Positions 10,501 to 23,200 of a DNA stretch of 64,000 nt are shown piece by piece. Numbering within the stretch: position 1 is the stretch's first letter; every line of letters begins with the position of its first letter. The position numbers and the translations under genes were made by a program. This DNA is from Theristus sp. LFF4_11 (lineage: Eukaryota; Nematoda; Chromadorea; Monhysterida; Xyalidae), in assembly GCA_030248135.1 (NCBI GenBank), contig JASANC010003343.1, positions 1 to 64,000 on the forward strand, in the 5' to 3' direction. The notes under the pieces are model-generated. The model did not search any database. It was given only the letters and a program-made list of their open reading frames with translations, and had not been told where the DNA came from.

Positions 10501-13500
10501 CTCGTTGCAACTGTGTGGCGGTCACGTTGCCCATTCGTTGGCTCTGCGTCAGCGTCTCTGACAGCTGAAAAGTTGCTTCAAAGTTGAGTTAAATTTCAAA
10601 ATTCACACTGAGATGATCGAAAACGAGCTTGCAGGTCATTGAAAGACACACAAACTTTGTCCGAAATTTTGTCCAGTTTGTACTTGTTAGCCAGCTGATG
10701 AATTTCCTGGTCATGGATTCGCTGCATCAGTTGATCGCGAGCATTCTGTGACATCACGCTGCTTTTTAACGGGTTTCTTTGAATCAGATCCACAATTGAA
10801 CATTTGTCTTTAAAGTAAATTACCTGAATGGTAGTGCGTTCAATTTCTTGACTGTCTTTTGAACTGAGCATGTTGCGGCGATCAATGTCCAGCACCTTCA
10901 CCTGCTCTTGTAGCTGTAATGAAAACAATAATGAATTGACAATGGTTCTATTTCATTTTGAAGACTAAAAGAAAACATCTAATCAACGTAGATACCTCGC
11001 GAATGCGTTTTTGGTTTTCTGCTGTTTCCTTGCGATGCTGTCGACGGTTTGATTCTATCGTTGCCCGCAGCTCTTTTAGCTCAGTTTCGTTGGTTTGCTT
11101 CAGCGTGTCGATTTGATTGCGCAATGAATCGGCCACCTGTAGAATCAGAATAGCTAGCCACAATACCTCTCTTCAAAACGAATAAAGTGTCAAAATGTTT
11201 TTAGTTTATTGGAGAAACTTCTGGACTTACCTGCATCGCTTCATACAATCTAGCATCGCTGTTTTTTAGTGTTTCAGCATACGTCAGTTCGCTGTGCAAT
11301 GCGCTAGTTCCCTAAACCAAGAAGGCTCATTTTGCCATTCTAAACCGCACAGTGCAGTTTCACAAGTGGTTTTTTTGCATTTTAGTGCTGCGGTAAAGCG
11401 AACAAACCTTGCCGCCAGCGGCCAGCATTTCTTCCCGTTCAATGGCCCAAAGCCGTTTCTCAGTTTCGTGATCTTGAACGACTGATTGGTTTTCGGCTAC
11501 CAACTTTTCGATTTGTGCCTTCAAGTTGTCGAACTCCTCGAACTGGATGAGAGTCACAGTTTTGGTGCATTCACATAGAAATTCCGATTGTTTTGCAAAA
11601 TTGCTAACCAAGCGAAGCTAAAACTTACTTTCTTTTCATAATTTGCCATCTTTCGCTGATACTCTTTTTCGTTCAACTGCGTTTTCTCAGTTGCGTCCGC
11701 CAGTTTTTTCTGAGCACTCAGTAGCTCATCCCGATATTGATCACGTTCTCGGCGAGCTTGCGCAAGCTTTAATGCAAAAAACATTATTGCACAAGTGTAC
11801 AATTATGAACTGCACTGGACTATCATGAACGGGTTGCTTTACGTCACTATCTCTTGTTTCAATACGATATTAAGGGATGTAGTTTGAGCAGTCAAAGTAC
11901 ACGTCGATTATAAAGCCGTGACGAAAACTGAAACAAGAATCGAAGCTAAATTTTGCATATATATTTGCTTACTATCTATCATATGGGGATTTGAGACCTG
12001 CACAGAAAGAATTATGTCGAGACCAATCACACTAGAATCACACACCAACACCCCAAATGCGGCGGTAGATTCGGTAGACCCTGGTAAACATACTTGGCTA
12101 TGCAGGCTTTTCGTTGTTTCTTCACTGATCTTGAGCCGCGATTGGAACTTCAATTGGAGTGTCTGTGTTTCAGCTTGTTGCACCTGTGTGTCCATTTAAA
12201 GTGTCACTGCAATAATCTGATTAGGGCATAAAAATGAACTACCTTTTCTTCTTGTCGTAGTTTATGTGCAAGCTCTGAGCGTTCACGAGCCCACGTTTGT
12301 TGCCATTTATTCAATTCTTCGCGCGCTTCGTCGCGCAGTTTTCGAGTTTCTTGCAACTGTGTTTTCTGTTCTGCGAGCTGAATGTAGAACCAATGGTGAC
12401 GGCGTCAACAATTTTTTTTGCAGAAAACAAGAACAAACCCGGGATTTCATGAGCTCCAGTTCTTTTTTGTACTTTTGCTCATCCTCCATGCGCGCATCGA
12501 TAGCTTTTGCTTTGGCGTCCACCTCTTTTTGCAACGCTTTGTAATCTTGTTTCCAACTGTAATTTTTGTGCTTGTTACCGTGCCGTGTCCATTGCAACAC
12601 TGGAGTGATATAAACACCAATAATTAAATACTTACCGTTCAATTTCTCGCTCGTATTTAGATTTGGTTTTGTTCATTTCTTCCATTAGCTTCTTCGACTC
12701 AACACTGGCCATTTCAATTGCTTTCTTGTGTGACTTTTTCTCCAAAACAGCCAAATCGTGTTCCAGCTTTCGGGTGGTTTTTTCGAGCGTCGATTTCTCT
12801 TCTGTCCATGCGCTTGCAGCTTCTTCATGTTGTTCTAAAACATAAAATTCACAGTTATCGTCAAATCTAGTTTCAACAACAACGACAACAACAAAATCTC
12901 GTTTCAAGTTTTACTGGCAAATTATGGCACCTTTCAATTTCTCCGTTTGTGCCTGTATTTCGTCTGCGCGTTCCTTGGCTTCCTTCACGTCTCCTTTTAG
13001 TTTTTCACGTTCGTTTACCATCTTCTGCCGCTCACTCTCAAACAGTTCCTCTAGCTTCTGATATTTCGTTTGGTATTCCTTTGCCTTTTTGCGCTCGTCT
13101 TCTATACGATCTTGTAAATCACGGTATTTGGTGCGCAGCTCTTCTTGCAATTTTGAAACCTGGCAATGTTGGTTTGGCTTTAGGTACCAAACAGTGCGCT
13201 TGAGTATTGTGCGCTGAAATGTTAAGCTCTAAAAAGACTCACCTGCCCTTCAAGGTCGTTAACTTTCTTGGACTTCGATTCTAGCTCGGCGTTTCGCTGC
13301 TCAAGAGCGGCCGACTTCTCTCCTTTGATCTTTTCTGCTTCCGTCAGGTAATACTTTAATTCTTTGACTTGCGACTCGTACGATTCTTTTAGCTTGTCGA
13401 GCTCTTTGTTCCAACGTTCTTCCGTTTGCAGTAGTCGACTTGTTGCTTCAGCGCACTGCTTCTGTGCAGTCGTGCATTCGGCTTTCACCTGGAAGTGAAG

Positions 13501-16500
13501 TGGGACAAATTAGTCATTGCAGTGGTTTCGTCGGAACCTTTTTTTGCACGCAACAAATTATTATTTTTGTTAATTCTTTGCATGTGCAGAAAGGCAGTGT
13601 ATTTAAAGGCAAATGTATTCGTAAACTTGCTAAAAATTAAAACTATCCATTTCGATGTTAGTGAACAGCATTCAAACACGTTTTTAAGCCAAAAACAAGA
13701 AGATCGTCAAACCTTTTTTGTTAAGTTTTGGTTAGTAAGTAATGCACTGGGCGTTATGTACTTCAGGTACGTTGCAATCGTGTGTTGGATCGTAACCTTT
13801 CCTCTTTCCTTCAGTGACCGACTTCAATTCGGTGATGATGTGTCGCCATTCCAGGTGGGACCACAGTTAGTACGACAGAAGGCCGATTGAGTGTTTTATC
13901 ACATTTCTGTTGAGGAATCACAAGCAGCAAGCAGATGCACCATCACATGCGAATTCCATACCAGTGTCAATTGCTCTCGCAAATCTCCGATTGTTTTTGT
14001 CTGTTGGTCGACTTTATCTTTAAGTGTTTGGTTTTCTGTTCGAATCTGTTGAAGTCGACCGGACGCGTCCGTTGAGTCAGTCATGCTACTGCCACCAAAT
14101 GCTGAGTCAGCGTCAGAAGCCTGGACAATCATACGTAGGTCGTTTGTTCTGGGCATTCGTGTGTTTTTGAAAAAGTTGAATCAGTCGGGCAAAAACATTT
14201 TATTCACTTCTCTCACCTTTGTTCCAGATGTTCGTTTGCGTTGTAACGTATCCATCAACGATACAAGATCGGCACGTAGCTTCTCAACATCTGTCAAAAT
14301 TGCTTTTGATTCTTCTTTCAACTTATTGACTGTATTACCTGCCACACGGTTAGCAGGGCCAAAACGTGGTGCACCAGGAACCGGTTCCTGAAAAATTCAT
14401 TTGGATGTTTTATCTTAGAGAATGTTATACGAATGGGTGGGTTAAAGCAAATTGAAGTGCAAACCGTTCGTGCGGACTGTAGCTTCTCTAGCTGCGCATA
14501 AATCCGATCAACTTGTGCCTCGAGTGTTTCGACGACAGTGCAACAATTTTCAATCTAAATGTTTCAATAGTTTTATAACATGTGTGCTTGTTGGCTGTTC
14601 TAAAAGTCTGTTGCGCACCTCAACACTGTCATCAATTTCAGGACGACTGGAAACAAAATTCTGAGTGGTTTTTACTTCAGCCAACTCGCGTTCTAGTTGC
14701 TCACACCGTTCACGAAGAACGTCCTGAATTAACGTCAAGAAATTATACCAAAATTGCCTTTTGTTTCTTTTTAACAGCAGAATATAACAATGATCAACAG
14801 ACGCTTTAAAAAATGCCACAAAAATTTTGTTTCATTTTTTACTCCAGATCAGACGTCAGAGATCGAATTTGTTTAATGGTTTGTTACCCATTGGAAGTAC
14901 AAACATAAATCTGACAAATTTTTTGTGGCATTGCAACAACAACTGTTGTCTGGGACACCGCATTTTGTTGAAGGCACAACACTATCAAGTTTCAAACACA
15001 ATTTTGTTCCTCCATCTCCTCTTTTGCACAAGAAACTTTCAGATGTACTTCTCTAATCAGATTATTGTAAATTGAAAAAATTGCTTGTACAAACTTCGGA
15101 GACAATTTAATCGTGCAGTCCGTGTCTTAAAACTTAGTTTGCTGAAAGAAATGCACGCAAAGTTCAAAAGGAAAGGGAAATATGGAAACACAACAAAGGC
15201 ACAGTAAATAGAACAGGAACCACTCACAGATGCGACAGACAATGGCAGAGATCTAAGTGGGTAACAAGGAGTGGCGAAACGTTTTTGTCCGCATAAAAAT
15301 AAATAAAAAGCAAACTCCAAGACCAGCTACATGTAAAGCAAACTGTGCAAAAGTTAATCAGAGTTCGACTTGAAAATAATACACTACGTTGAAAACAATT
15401 TTGTTGAAAACGTTGAAAACAAAATAAAATAAGACAATTTCAAAAAGAAACTGACTTCGTATTTTTGACTGCTGTTTCCTGTCGTTTGACTGTTACTTCC
15501 AGTGATTAAGCGTCGGTGAATGGTGTTGTAGCGTTCTTCGGATTCGCGAAGTTGCGTGTTTAGAATTTCAACCTGGACACATAAAAACATTGTTTGACCG
15601 TTCAACGTTTGTTATGCAAACGTTCAGATCAAGCGTACTGTGTATGCCACTTGCTGTTTAATTGTTATCAAACAATGAATTACACAAACCTTGCTTGCCA
15701 TGGATACGAGCTTTTGATTATCTGACATTGAAATTGTTTGTCGGTAATCGGAAAGCTGCGATTCCAGAGATTTTACGGTGTTCTTTTCAGACTTCAGTGC
15801 AGCAGCGAGTGATTCTAAAATTAACAACTTTGGTTTGGCATTCGTTGAATCTCATCTGATTTTTGGTTTCACCGAATGAACGTACTGTTTTCATTTGTTA
15901 GCTCCGTCAACCGAGCACTTCTTGTTGGTCCGGATTCAGCTTCTTTTTTTATTTTTTCAAGTTCAGCGGTCACAGCAGCCTGGATTTTTTTACTTTGAGC
16001 AAAATAAAAAAAACAATTCCAATGGCACGTGAACTTAATCATGAAAGTGGTGGTAACCTTTTGTTTTTCAAGGTCGCTGGCTCGTGTCATGAATCGATCC
16101 ATATCTTTCTGCATTTCTTCAATTTTATCTTTTAATTCTGAGCGGTTACCGCGTTGAAGAACCTGTTTTGAATAAACTACGTTAAATATTTGTGAACATC
16201 TTTCATCTAAACATAATTAAATCGTTTTGATATTTCAGGGCAACGCACCTGTAATCGCTTGTTATCTTCGGCTAGTTTTTGATTTTTTGCTTCAAGTTCT
16301 GTGTTCTGTTCACGCAACATTGAAAGTTCTTGTTCAGTCAGAGCGAGTTGACGCTTCAAGTCCGTACTGTCCTTTGATGTACTTTCCACTGGTGATGTGC
16401 TGCTTGATGGTTCATCCAGCGAATGACTTCGAACCTGTAATGTCATTGATACACTATAAGCATTATTATATTTAAGAACGCTGATTTTCTTACTAACCAT

Positions 16501-19500
16501 TCCTTTCCTATCTTTTCGCCGTTCACCGAATTTCCATGCTGCTTCTTGGCCTTGTTGAGCTTCAAGTTCGGCGCGCTTAGCCTCTTCAAACTTGTGCTTG
16601 TATTCTTCGAGTTCTTCCTAGAAGTTCGGTGTAAGATGTAATTCAGTGTGTTCAACTGAATAGTTTTCAGTTTTCAAAATCGAGTGTTTACCTGTTAATA
16701 TACAGAAAGGATTTGTCCAAAGTGAATAAATACAAATTGGGCAAGATGAAAAGTTGCTGTCCATATAAAATTACATTGAAAACCCAGTATAGAGTTGACG
16801 CATTGGCTCTATAATGTTTCACCATCTAGAGCGAATGAATGACAGTTTTTTGCCCCGTTCCGCGTTAAAAAAATTGATGAGTTGAACGGTGAAACAAACA
16901 GTGGAAAAGTTGATGAAATGAACTGCCCGGTGAAGCGGACGGTGAGTTGACCAATGAGAAAACAAAGCAAAAGTGATTCAAACACTTGTCGGGTTCTGAA
17001 AATAACTGATTTTGGAAATGGAAGAAGATTTTGTTGTGTTGTGTTGCATTGTGAATTGTGAATTTTTCTCATCGGTCCACTCATCGCGCGGTCAATTCAC
17101 CGTCTGCTTCATCGACTACATCCCTGCTTGTTTTATGTCATCGTCCTCTTCACCGTTTAACTCAACAAATTGTTTAGCCGGTCTCAAAAGCAAACTGTAG
17201 AAGAATTAAGTCAGTCAATAACATCAACCTACATCTAGCATCTTGATTTTCTGCTTGTAATACGTGTCAGGTACTGCAGCAGATAGTTCCTTCTCCGAAA
17301 AATGAGTTCGACCACCGCTTTTCGTTGCCTAAAACGTGGCGATGTCCGGTAGTGACAATTCATTTCTATATCATTTTATTCAAAATGTTTACAGCAGCAA
17401 TACATACCTCTTTTTCTAACAGTGCGACTTTGCTAGCAAATTGTTCGTTCTCTTTTTCGATTTTGGCCAATTTTGATTTCAGCACCATTGCCTCATGCTC
17501 GGCAAGTTCGAGTTGAATTTGCGCCTGCCCTTCACTGCAAAAATACAACCGATAATTTCTTCTTGTTCTAAAAACTACTCAAAACTGTGTAAACTTGCCT
17601 ATAACTGCGAACCATGGCTGGTCGCACGCGACCTTGTGACGATTGACTGGTTAATTTTGCCAGCTGCTTTAAGAGACCCTCGTTTTCAGTTTCCAAATCG
17701 CTAAGTTTTTTATTCACGCGCAGCACGTCTTCTTCGGAAAATTTCAGCTGATCGCGAAGATCCGTTTCTCGTTCGAGTGCGTCATTTAGGTCCCTGAAGG
17801 TAAACTAATTACTGAATCTCCACAGACTCCTTTATCTTGATATTTAAAAAAAATAAAACTAACCTCATAACTTGACCAATGTCGCCGCTGTAGCTTGGCG
17901 AATTTTGATGTTGAACGGTCATATGATGTGTAGCGGATGATGGTGATGTTCGACCCCGACTAATCTGAAATATTGAAAATCTATCCTCAACCATTTGTCG
18001 ACAACCAATATTTCATTAACGTGCATTATAAAATTGTTATCGAATATTTTATCCAAGCAATATATAAATTATATTTTATTGAATCAATCAAACAACCAAT
18101 CAAACCGACCTGTTCAAATTTATGCCGACTGCTTTCAGTTAGTTTCTCTTTGGTCTCCAATTCACGAACACGCTCTTTCAGGTAGAAGTTTTCATCCTCC
18201 AGTTTGTAGCGTTTCTCTTCCAGCGATTCAAGTTCGTTGTGCAATCGTACCGACACTTCTTTTGCTATTCGCAATTCGGTTTCGAGCTCTTTTGACTTGC
18301 GAGAGTTCACATAATCAGATCCAGACGCTTGTCCACTCATGACGTCGCGAAGTTTCTCTTCCAACGCCTGACGATCTGACTCAGCTTGCTCTTTTTGTCG
18401 TTCGGTTTTTCGGAGTTTGAATTGCAGCACTCGGCAGTTTTTGGCAGTCTGTTCGAGATCTCGTTGGATGTCTCGGAATTCTTCAATTTCTTCTTCACGA
18501 TATTGATCCTTAAAGAATACATTGTTTCAATTCTTGAAACAATAGAATTTGATTGTGTTTGAAATCTGATTGAATCGAAACAAATGAGAAATGTTGATGA
18601 CGGACTGTCGCAGTTAAACAGTGCACTGATTACTTTGTGCAACAACCAACAACTAACAGTTGCAATTTGTTATACCTGCGCCTCTTCGATTTCACGCTGC
18701 AAGTCCTGAATGTCACGTTTGTAGTTTTCGTTCTCTTCCATCAGTTCCTCGCACAACGCTTCGGCAGCTTTCAGTTTGTCACGTAGCTGTTTTGTATTCT
18801 GACTGGTGCCTCGCCCCATGGACTCCTGCAGTTCTCTCAGTTCACACTTGAGCACGGCGTTCTCTTCGCGATAGTCCTGAAACTTGTGAAATACAACTAA
18901 CAACGAGTTTATTCATATTATAGTACAGAAATTGTGACGTGTTATGCAACTGGAAATGTGTATTTTACTATTTAGTTACTATTTGCGACGTGTGACCAAA
19001 GTATAGCAAACCAAATATCACCGTCCAACATCTCAGATGCAAGTTGAAATAAGCAAACCGATCAACTAACCTGATAAATACTCTCCGCCAATTGCAGACG
19101 TTCCTCAAGCTCCGTCTCGCGTGATTTCTCGACTGAGCTGCTCATTCCGTTCACATCTGGATCTGAGGAGTTTCCATGGTCACGCAGCTGTGAGTTTTCG
19201 TGCTCTAACTTTGCACATTTCTGCTCCATAATCTCCAGTTGTGCTTTTATAGTTCGAATGAATGCTCGAGCATCGTTCTCACTGAGATTTTCGGTGGGCG
19301 TTGAACTTCGACCCTCCTGCGAGCCATCCTGGTCAGACAATGCGCTCACCTGCGATGAGTTTTTTAAACTTTTTTACACAGACTGACTTGATTCATAAGT
19401 GATTCGTGCTTCGTTAGCCGACAGCTGTTAAATGTTGGAGCACCAATTATTGCCATTGGTTTGGTGAGTGCTTTGAAAACAAACTTTGCTTTTTACAAAA

Positions 19501-20244
19501 TAAAAAATTAATAGTGCAACAACACGTGCCATGCTCTTGCCGTCGGTCAGCGACTCGAACGATCCGGAGGCACTCAGACCACCGGAACTGGTTCGACGTT
19601 CTGAGTCATTGCCACTTCGAGCTGATTTGTACGAATAAGCGTCGTCGTTGTCGGAACGAAACCGGCTTGATCGGGTCGAACGTTGTGATGGCGATTCGGA
19701 TCGTGCTGAGCGTTTTGTTAAGTTTGCTTTCTTGCGTTAGCTGCTGGAGCATTTGATGTGTCACATGTGAATATGATTCATCAATGGCTTGATTGATCTT
19801 GACTGATTTGAGTTCGTCTAACCTTGTTCAAAATCAATTCATATTATTCAGCAACTGTTGAATCAATTAATTCAATCAAAAACAAATACACTCTTATCTC
19901 AACTGACCAGTTTTCATAGACGCCGTATCATCGTCCTGCTGGGATTTCGACGACCTACTGGAACGAACGGAGCGTGGACTCTTCGGCAGCTGAACTTCAT
20001 TATCGTTGTTGGTGTTACTGTCGGGAGCAGACTGCGAACCAGCAGCGGTGTGAGACTCTTCTTGTGTGGCGTCATCATTTGACGAACTACCGTACACCCG
20101 GTCCCGCCACGACATGTGACGTCGGACTGGTGGCAAATTGGTCGCCACTGCGGTGCCGTGTTTCGATTTCAATCGAAAACACTTCTTACAGCGTTCCTTC
20201 AGATAGGTCTGCGGTTCGAATCCGTAGCAGAGGTCATCGGCCAT
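7550..20244 (-). CDS. Large coiled-coil protein, MTCL/SOGA microtubule-crosslinking-factor-like
   Basis: The start is ATG at 20244-20242. The first exon (19908-20244) carries C6-x12-C19-x2-C22-x6-H29, the spacing seen at the N termini of outspread/MPRIP proteins. A Ser/Arg-rich exon follows (about 19530-19725), then roughly twenty exons that are almost pure heptad-repeat coiled coil (about 19350 down to 10600). The block at about 18510-18140, with QRDLEQTAKNCRVLQFKLRK and AKEVSVRLHNELESLEEKR, closely resembles vertebrate SOGA/MTCL proteins. The C-terminal part is low-complexity and basic. Its last exons are 9798-9913, 9323-9616 (with VEYDKEGRRHW, matching the conserved DKEG region of that family), 9007-9245, 8648-8850, 8310-8424 and 7550-7702. 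Known MTCL proteins bundle microtubules, and I infer a similar role. Middle exon borders were not all resolved. Confidence 0.8.
16855..17180. repeat. Diverged inverted repeat in an intron of the coiled-coil gene
   Basis: The left arm near 16855-16980 (GAGTTGAACGGTGAAAC, then GGTGAGTTGACCAATGAG) recurs in reverse complement at about 17060-17175. The arms are only moderately similar, so this is probably an old foldback or MITE insertion. No target duplication could be fixed. Confidence 0.4.
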
Positions 20245-23200
20245 TATTTATATATTTATTATATTTATATTTGATTTCTTTTGTATTCTGAATGATGCAG
20301 GATGATATTGACGATATTATTGTTGGAAGGATTGATATCGTATTATCGCGAATATGTAATACTGGGAGCGAAGACGAGAACGGAAATGATTTGAATGTTC
20401 ATGTAATAACCTCGGGGAACAGCACTTCGCCACAAGAAGTCAACACTGTTCGTGTTCACAGAATGAACTTTTTCAACTATTGATGAAGGAGTAGTACATT
20501 TGTATAACAAACAACAGCACACTTTTTGTCTCTCCGGGTCGCAGTATACAAGTAGCAGTCGATGCAGCCGTGTGAAGTTTAGTGGGATAAGTCGCAAATA
20601 TGTATATTATATTAAAAGCTTGTTAACAACCGTAGTGCACGTAACAGCCGGCAAAAAAAACCCAGCAAACAGCCGGTCGTTGCAAATGCACTAATATCTG
20701 GCTACACTATCGGTTTTCGACTGTCAGATTTTTGTTCGAGTTTCTTCTGGAGGGCTGAAGTCGTGTGTGTGTTGTTTTCGTTGCGCCAAAAAATGCGCAA
20801 AACAGCTTCCAGAATGATAGCTTGGGATAGGTAGGAGTAGTTACAGCTGGATAAGAGGAAAACGCGAGTCTGCATAGCGCAACTGCACACACGTTTTTTT
20901 CTAGTTCGTTTAGTTCGTGTTGTGTTTCGCGGTGTACAAATGAGAAGAAGAAGCTTGTTTTGTGAGCTTCATATCGTCAACCGTGGTTATGATGAGTTTT
21001 TCGTCAGTGCTGAGTTGAACACGCCGCAAATCTCCGTGTATGCTGAGCGTTTAGGCACGGAAAAATATTAGGGAGCACGCACACAGGAACAGACGGAACA
21101 GACAGATTGACTATGCAGGAAAAAAGAATGAGATGAGAGGGAGAGGGGTTACACAGGCGAACACCAGCCGTCCGGCATAGAGCAACATAAGGTGCAACAC
21201 AATGTGTGCTGGGTGTTAGAAAACTGAAGTTGACAGCTTCTTCTTTGCACGCAGCTTTTTGTTCGCGCAAATAAAACGTGTGTGTGTGCGCGCGCGCAGC
21301 AATGAGAGCAGCCGCAGCCAAAATGTTTTCTGGGCGTGCGTGTGTGTGTTGTTTCGTTCGGCGCTTCGAAGAGCGTCGAATGCAATGGCAGGGGTCTGCG
21401 ATAGACGTGTATGGATACTTTTATTTATTGTCGACACCGCGCGCGCGACTGTGTGCAGTTTTATGTGTGAATTGTTTGTCATTATATGGAACCAGTAACG
21501 ATTTCTGACTGGAACACCTCAACGCAGACGTTTGCGCCCTCGCGTCTGTGGATGCGTCCGCAGCTGCAATTTTGGCTTCAACGTGAAACAACGGCCCACT
21601 TCATCCAAATCTTCTATCTCACTATGGGCCGTTGCAGTCATTCGCAAGTTGTGCTGTCTGCTCAGTTTTCAATTTACACGAACGGTCGAAATCTGCGCCT
21701 TGAACCAAGAGTTGTAAAGTGTTGTATAAGTGAAAAGACTGTCTTAATGAACTTAACCACATTGAGCTTACATCTGTTGCTCGGATGATAATAAAAGTTT
21801 ATTGGTCCTACAGAGTTCGTATAACTAATAATCTGCTTTTGGTTGTAGTTGCGTATAATTTCTTTCATGTTATCTGGCATCATTGATGGACTTGGTCGCC
21901 TGAGTCTTGTGACTGAGACCAAAAAGAAAGTGTGCTTTTAAAAAACTTAAAATGTATTTTGAGTCACACTGAAACATTTGCCTTTCTATTACGGTTGTCT
22001 TCTAACATCAATCATTATTGTTCGTTTGAGTAACACGAAAAAAAACAAAAAAGCAGACAGATTGCTAGTTTGCTATGGCTACTATACTGCGACCCGATGA
22101 GTTGGAGTGAGCTGCACGGTTTTTTACCGCAAAAATTCTCAAGAACAACAGCTTTAAGATTCACAAGTTGATCTGCATTGAACGAGATGTTTTACACAAC
22201 TATTGCATGTTCGCTACATGTGTAGTCAATGACTCAGTGGCGAGCCGTTCTTGTTTCAGCTACACTCTACAATCTATAATATACTACAAATAAATATTAC
22301 ACACGTTCAGTAAGCGGTTGACAAAAAAAAATCTGCTCAACGAAATAGCCAAAATTTTATGTTCTGGGAAACAATGAACGTTCATTTTTAACGCAGCAAA
22401 TAGCAAACTGTAAAACTAAAAAGAAACAAAAAAAAATCACGATGCTGCGAAAGCTAACAGAAAACGCATCACAGCGCCGCAAAACCATCGAGAAACGAGC
22501 GAAAAATTACGTCGCCACAATAATATGCAACGAATGTTGATAACGACGTAAAAGCCAATCAGAAAATATCGTGTCTCATCTCAATCCCAGCAAGAAACGT
22601 GTTTAACATAAAGACAGAAAAGAGATTGTCTTTCACATGGTTTTGTCGTTCAACTAGCTGCGGGCACAAAAAACTCATCATCGGCAAAGACGAATAAAGT
22701 TTTTCTCACTATCCATCGCTGAAAAAATGCATTTTCTCAAGGGGCAGAGGCACAAATTGGCAAAAAAATGTGTCAGATGATGTTAAGCTCAGTCATATTA
22801 GCTGGTCACGTACTTCAGAGGAAGCCAATTTAGTTTTCTGTGCAAAGACAGTTGAGCTTTGAGCAACATTTTTTTCTTTTGAAAGTTTGCAGTTCATTCA
22901 TTGTGTGTGTGTGTGTGTGTATTTGAGCCAGATAAAGGAAAAAAGCAGCTTTTTCGTTGTTGTCAGGCGGGAAGACACAAGGAGTACACACAAGCCCATT
23001 TCAAGAAAATGATAGAGTTTGAGAACTGTATTGTACATTGTACGTTGTACGTGTACATGGTCCAATGTGCATACATAGATGAACGTGCACATGTGTATTA
23101 GTTGCTAACTGAATTATGAAGCCAACGCAAGTCCATCAGATGATGATTTCTGCGCAACTTATGTAGGTTGCTTCGTTCTCAACTTAATTGATACGTAGAA

